Part shown: positions 60,995 to 64,000 of the stretch, one piece after another
Position numbering within the stretch: position 1 is the stretch's first letter
Layout: each line of letters begins with the position of its first letter
Source of the DNA: Actinoallomurus spadix
GTDB taxonomy: Bacteria; Actinomycetota; Actinomycetes; Streptosporangiales; Streptosporangiaceae
DNA: 64,000 nucleotides
Reading direction: 5' to 3'
Assembly: GCF_024055725.1 (NCBI RefSeq)
Contig: NZ_JAMXMX010000031.1
Span: 16,467 to 80,466 of the forward strand
Program-made: the position numbers and the translations under genes
The notes under the pieces: generated by a model
Databases searched by the model: none
What the model was told of the DNA's origin: nothing
The model's input: only the letters and a program-made list of their open reading frames with translations

Positions 60995-62068
60995 TCAGGC
61001 GCCGAGCGGCGAATAGTCGGTGTAGCCGCGGTGGTCGCCGCCGTAGAAGGTCGCCGGGTCCGCCTCGTTGTACGGGCCGCCCGCCGCGATCCGCACCGGC
61101 AGGTCGGGGTTGGCGAGCCAGAGGCGGGCGTGCGCGATCGCGTCGGCCACGCCCTCGCGCAGCGCGTCGACGCCGGCCTCGGGCGATGCCGGGAGCATTT
61201 CCGTCCCGGGATGCGGGTTGAGGATGAGCGCGCCCGGCCACGCCGCCCGGACCGCCCGCGTCATCTCGCGGTCGCCGGCCTCCATCACGTGCAGGTACGC
61301 GAGGCCCAGCGGCGCGAGCGCGCGGGCCAGCGCCGGGTAGAGCTCCCCGGTGTCGGACTCGGTGATGCCGTTCAACGCCGCGCCGGGGGAGATCCGGATG
61401 CCGACCCGGTCGGGCCCGATCGCGTCCGCGACGGCCTCGGTGACCTCCACCGCGAACCGGATCCGGCCCGTGACCGCGCCGCCGTACGCGTCGGTCCGCC
61501 GGTTGCTGCCGTCGGCGAGGAACTGGTGGATCAGGTACCCGTTGGCGCCGTGCAGTTCCACGCCGTCGAAGCCGGCCTCCATCGCGTTCCGCGCGGCGGC
61601 CGCGTAATCCTCGATGGTCCGGGCGACGTCCTCGACCGTCATCTCCCGCGGCGTCGGGTGGTCGAGCATCCCGTCGGGCGTGAAGAGGCTCTGCCCGGAG
61701 GCGATCGCCGAGGGCGCGAGGGGGAGCGCGCCGTCGGGGTACAGGACCGGGTGGCCGACCCGGCCGGAGTGCATGAGCTGCACGACGATGCGGCCGCCCT
61801 TCTCGTGGACGGCGTCGGTCACCTTCCGCCAGGCCGCCACCTGCTCGGCGGAGTGCAGGCCCGGCGTGTCGACGTACCCCTGGCCGATCACGCTCGGCTG
61901 CGCGCCCTCCGTGACGATCAGCCCGGCGCCGGCCCGCTGCGCGTAGTACTCCGCGGTCAGCTCGGTGACGAGACCCCCGTGCGCGCGGCTGCGCGTCATC
62001 GGCGCCATCACGAGGCGGTTGGGCAGCTCCAGCGCGCCGAGCGTCACCGGCTCGAACAGTTCCCTCAT
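60995..62068 (-). CDS. Old Yellow Enzyme-type alkene reductase
   Basis: 357 residues. FMN barrel with N-R-L-V-M-A-P-M-T-R-S-R, H-S-G-R-V, V-E-L-H-G-A-N-G-Y-L-I-H-Q-F (active-site His and Asn), and A-G-G-P-Y for phosphate. NADPH-dependent reduction of activated alkenes. Divergent from the LuxR-type regulator gene, about 100 bp apart. Confidence 0.95.
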   Translation of the reverse strand: MRELFEPVTLGALELPNRLVMAPMTRSRAHGGLVTELTAEYYAQRAGAGLIVTEGAQPSVIGQGYVDTPGLHSAEQVAAWRKVTDAVHEKGGRIVVQLMHSGRVGHPVLYPDGALPLAPSAIASGQSLFTPDGMLDHPTPREMTVEDVARTIEDYAAAARNAMEAGFDGVELHGANGYLIHQFLADGSNRRTDAYGGAVTGRIRFAVEVTEAVADAIGPDRVGIRISPGAALNGITESDTGELYPALARALAPLGLAYLHVMEAGDREMTRAVRAAWPGALILNPHPGTEMLPASPEAGVDALREGVADAIAHARLWLANPDLPVRIAAGGPYNEADPATFYGGDHRGYTDYSPLGA

Positions 62069-62168
62069 CGGTGTTCTCCTTCATGTCTTCGCTGGTGGGA
62101 ACGCTACGAGTCGGTGACCGGGGGCCGAATCAGTAATGTTTCGGTACTCGGCCACGTAGGTTTGTGGC

Positions 62169-64000
62169 GTGTTGTACGGGCGGGACGCCGAACGTGAGCG
62201 GCTGACAGGACTGATAGACGACGCGCGCACCGGCCGCCGGAGCGCCTCCCTCGTGCTGCGTGGAGAGGCCGGAATCGGCAAGTCCGCGCTGCTCGACCAC
62301 GCCGCCGCCCACGCGTCCGGCGCGGCGCCCGGGGCACGGGTCCTGCGCGCCACCGGGATCGAGACCGAGCGGGACCTGGTGTACGCCGGGCTCCTTCAGC
62401 TCCTGTGGCCGGTGCAGGACCGGCTCGCGGACCTGCCGGTTCCGCAGGCGGCCGCGCTGCGCACGGTGTTCGGTTCCGGCGGCTACGCGGACTCCGGAGG
62501 GCCCGGTGGTCCTGGCGGCTCCGGCCGGGGAGACCGCTTCCTGACCGGGCTGGCCCTGCTGACGCTGCTGGCCGACCTCGCCGACGAGGGGCCCGTGCTG
62601 TGCCTGCTCGACGACGTGCAGTGGCTCGACGCCGCGAGCGTGGACGCCCTGCTGTTCGCGGCGCGCCGGCTGTCGGCGGAGGGCGTCGTCATGGTGTTCG
62701 CCGCCCGCGACGACGGTCTCGCCGGGCACGGCCTGCCCGAGATCGAGCTGTCCCGGCTCGACCGCGCCGACGCGGCCCGCGTGCTCGCCGGCCGGCGGCT
62801 CCCGCCCGACCGCCGGGCCCGTGTCCTGATCGAGGCCGACGGCAATCCGCTCGCGCTTCTGGAACTGGACGCCGCCGGGCGGCGGCACGACGGCGGGCAC
62901 GGGCCGCTGCCGGTGGCCGACCGGGTGCTCGCGGCGTTCCGCGCGCAGATCGCCCGGCTGCCCGAGCGGACCCGGCTGATGATGCTCATCGCCGCGGCCG
63001 AGGCGCGCGGCCACCTGCCGACGATGCTCGGCGCGGCGGCGGCCCTGGGCGTGTCCCTCGACGACCTCGAACCCGCCGAGCAGGCGCGGCTGGTCGAGGT
63101 GACCGGCACGGCCGTCTCCTTCCGGCACCCCCTGATCCGCGCCGCCGCCTACCAGGGCACCTCGCTCGCCCGCCGCGTCACCGTGCACCGGGCCCTCGCC
63201 GACGCGGCGGCCGACCCGGACTGCCGGGCGCGCCACCGCGGCGCGGCGGCGACCGCGCCCGACGAGGACGTCGCCACCGCCCTCGAGGCGGCCGCCGTGC
63301 GCGCCCGCGACCGCGCGGCCGGAGCCGCCGCCGCGGCCCTGTTCCAGCAGGCCGCCCAGCTGACGCCCGACACCGGCGGCCAGGCCCGGCGCCTCACCGA
63401 GGCGGCCGGGGCGGCCCTGCTCGCGGGCGGCGCCGACCGCGCCGGCGAGCTCGCCGTGCGGGCCGAAGGGCTCACCGCGGATCCGGCAGCCCGCACCCGG
63501 CTGGCGCGAATCCGTGCCGCCGTCGAGTTCGAACGCGGCGACCCCCGGCAGGCGGCCCGCATCCTCGTCGCGCAGGACGCCGGCGACCGCCCGGCGGCCG
63601 CGATGCTCCGCATGGGAGCCTCGTACGCCTGGCTGTCCGGCGACGCGGAGACGGTCCGCGCCGCCGCCGGACGGTCCGCCGCCGCCGGCCGCCGCGATCC
63701 GCTGATCGAGGGCATGGCCCGTCTCGTCGACGATGACTTCGCGCGCGGCGTTCCCCTGCTGCGGGAGGTCCTCGACGGCGCGCCCGGTGTGCCGGGCGAC
63801 CTCCGCCGTACGGGCCCGCCCGGCGCGACGGCCGAGGAGCCCGGCGCCCTGGTCGAGGCGATCAACGCCGCGCTGATCCTCGGCGACGACGAGGCGGCGA
63901 TCCGCCTGGCCACCGCCGAGGTCGCCCGCTGCCGGGAGCGGGGCCGGATCGGCGAGCTGGCGGGCGCGCTGCAGCGGCTGGCCCACGCGCAGGTCCACGC
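62169..64000 (+). CDS. Large LuxR-type ATPase regulator, 5' part
   Basis: A GTG opens a frame that stays open to the window end (610 codons seen). It has Y-G-R-D-A-E-R near the start, Walker A G-E-A-G-I-G-K-S, and Walker B C-L-L-D-D-V-Q-W-L-D. A helical repeat-rich region follows (A-A-Q-L-T-P, A-G-A-A-L-L-A-G-G, likely TPR). This is the layout of MalT/LAL-type regulators, whose LuxR DNA-binding domain would lie beyond the window. It diverges from the OYE gene and may control it. Confidence 0.85.
   Translation, partial: MLYGRDAERERLTGLIDDARTGRRSASLVLRGEAGIGKSALLDHAAAHASGAAPGARVLRATGIETERDLVYAGLLQLLWPVQDRLADLPVPQAAALRTVFGSGGYADSGGPGGPGGSGRGDRFLTGLALLTLLADLADEGPVLCLLDDVQWLDAASVDALLFAARRLSAEGVVMVFAARDDGLAGHGLPEIELSRLDRADAARVLAGRRLPPDRRARVLIEADGNPLALLELDAAGRRHDGGHGPLPVADRVLAAFRAQIARLPERTRLMMLIAAAEARGHLPTMLGAAAALGVSLDDLEPAEQARLVEVTGTAVSFRHPLIRAAAYQGTSLARRVTVHRALADAAADPDCRARHRGAAATAPDEDVATALEAAAVRARDRAAGAAAAALFQQAAQLTPDTGGQARRLTEAAGAALLAGGADRAGELAVRAEGLTADPAARTRLARIRAAVEFERGDPRQAARILVAQDAGDRPAAAMLRMGASYAWLSGDAETVRAAAGRSAAAGRRDPLIEGMARLVDDDFARGVPLLREVLDGAPGVPGDLRRTGPPGATAEEPGALVEAINAALILGDDEAAIRLATAEVARCRERGRIGELAGALQRLAHAQVH

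Noticed and set aside
1..64000. CRISPR arrays, rRNA, tRNA genes
   Set aside because: No regularly spaced identical repeats, no cloverleaf-like tRNA sequence and no rRNA-like stretch were recognised on either strand.

Overview
The window is high-GC actinomycete DNA. Supporting marks are GTG/TTG starts, leaderless promoters, two Scr1-type XRE/DUF5753 regulators each followed by a tiny DUF397 protein, a PF04672 (DUF574) methyltransferase, and three two-component systems. A filamentous genus of the Thermomonosporaceae/Streptosporangiales kind is likely, but genus is inference. No rRNA, tRNA, CRISPR array or transposase was seen.

Layout. 1-6 kb: truncated GNAT gene, two-component system divergent from an MMPL exporter, GtrA protein. 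6-14 kb: molybdopterin oxidoreductase, secreted M36 metalloprotease, and a second two-component pair whose gap is a five-unit tandem repeat. 13.9-19.3 kb: a tight minus-strand operon (flavin monooxygenase, FMN 2-hydroxy-acid oxidase, membrane-anchored P450 with an atypical haem loop, MFS exporter) that looks like a small biosynthetic or tailoring locus. 19.5-22 kb: a scarred stretch with a lipoprotein, a truncated HxlR regulator abutting a truncated methyltransferase, and an internally deleted MetE/UROD-like gene. 22-31.3 kb: an inserted island holding a 2,374-residue highly reducing PKS ending in an alpha/beta hydrolase, plus a Baeyer-Villiger-type monooxygenase. The island lies between imperfect direct repeats that each carry the end of the MetE-like gene and the end of the neighbouring LLM oxidoreductase. 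31.4-41.6 kb: the intact LLM gene, an XRE/DUF397 module, lipoprotein, hydrolases, an Lnt-like membrane nitrilase, and a NarL-type two-component system.

41.6-45.5 kb is a xylose locus: xylA-xylB divergent from a ROK repressor, with a large inverted repeat over the shared promoter. 46.6-50.2 kb is the most unusual locus: a PaaX-like regulator, a 29-codon peptide gene ending in Gly-Ser-Cys-Ser-Thr-Ser, a hairpin, a PaaK-like adenylate-forming enzyme, and a multi-pass protein with the YD and GxGD motifs of signal-peptide-peptidase/presenilin intramembrane aspartyl proteases. The last two genes overlap by 4 bp. I read this as a candidate peptide-processing system that I do not recognise.

50.2-64 kb: two acyl-CoA ligases, a WYL-only protein behind a LexA-like box, the PF04672 methyltransferase, the second XRE/mini-DUF397 pair, an ADP-ribosylglycohydrolase coupled to an MFS transporter and divergent from a TetR regulator, a membrane protein, an Old Yellow Enzyme, and the 5' part of a large LuxR-type ATPase regulator that runs off the window.
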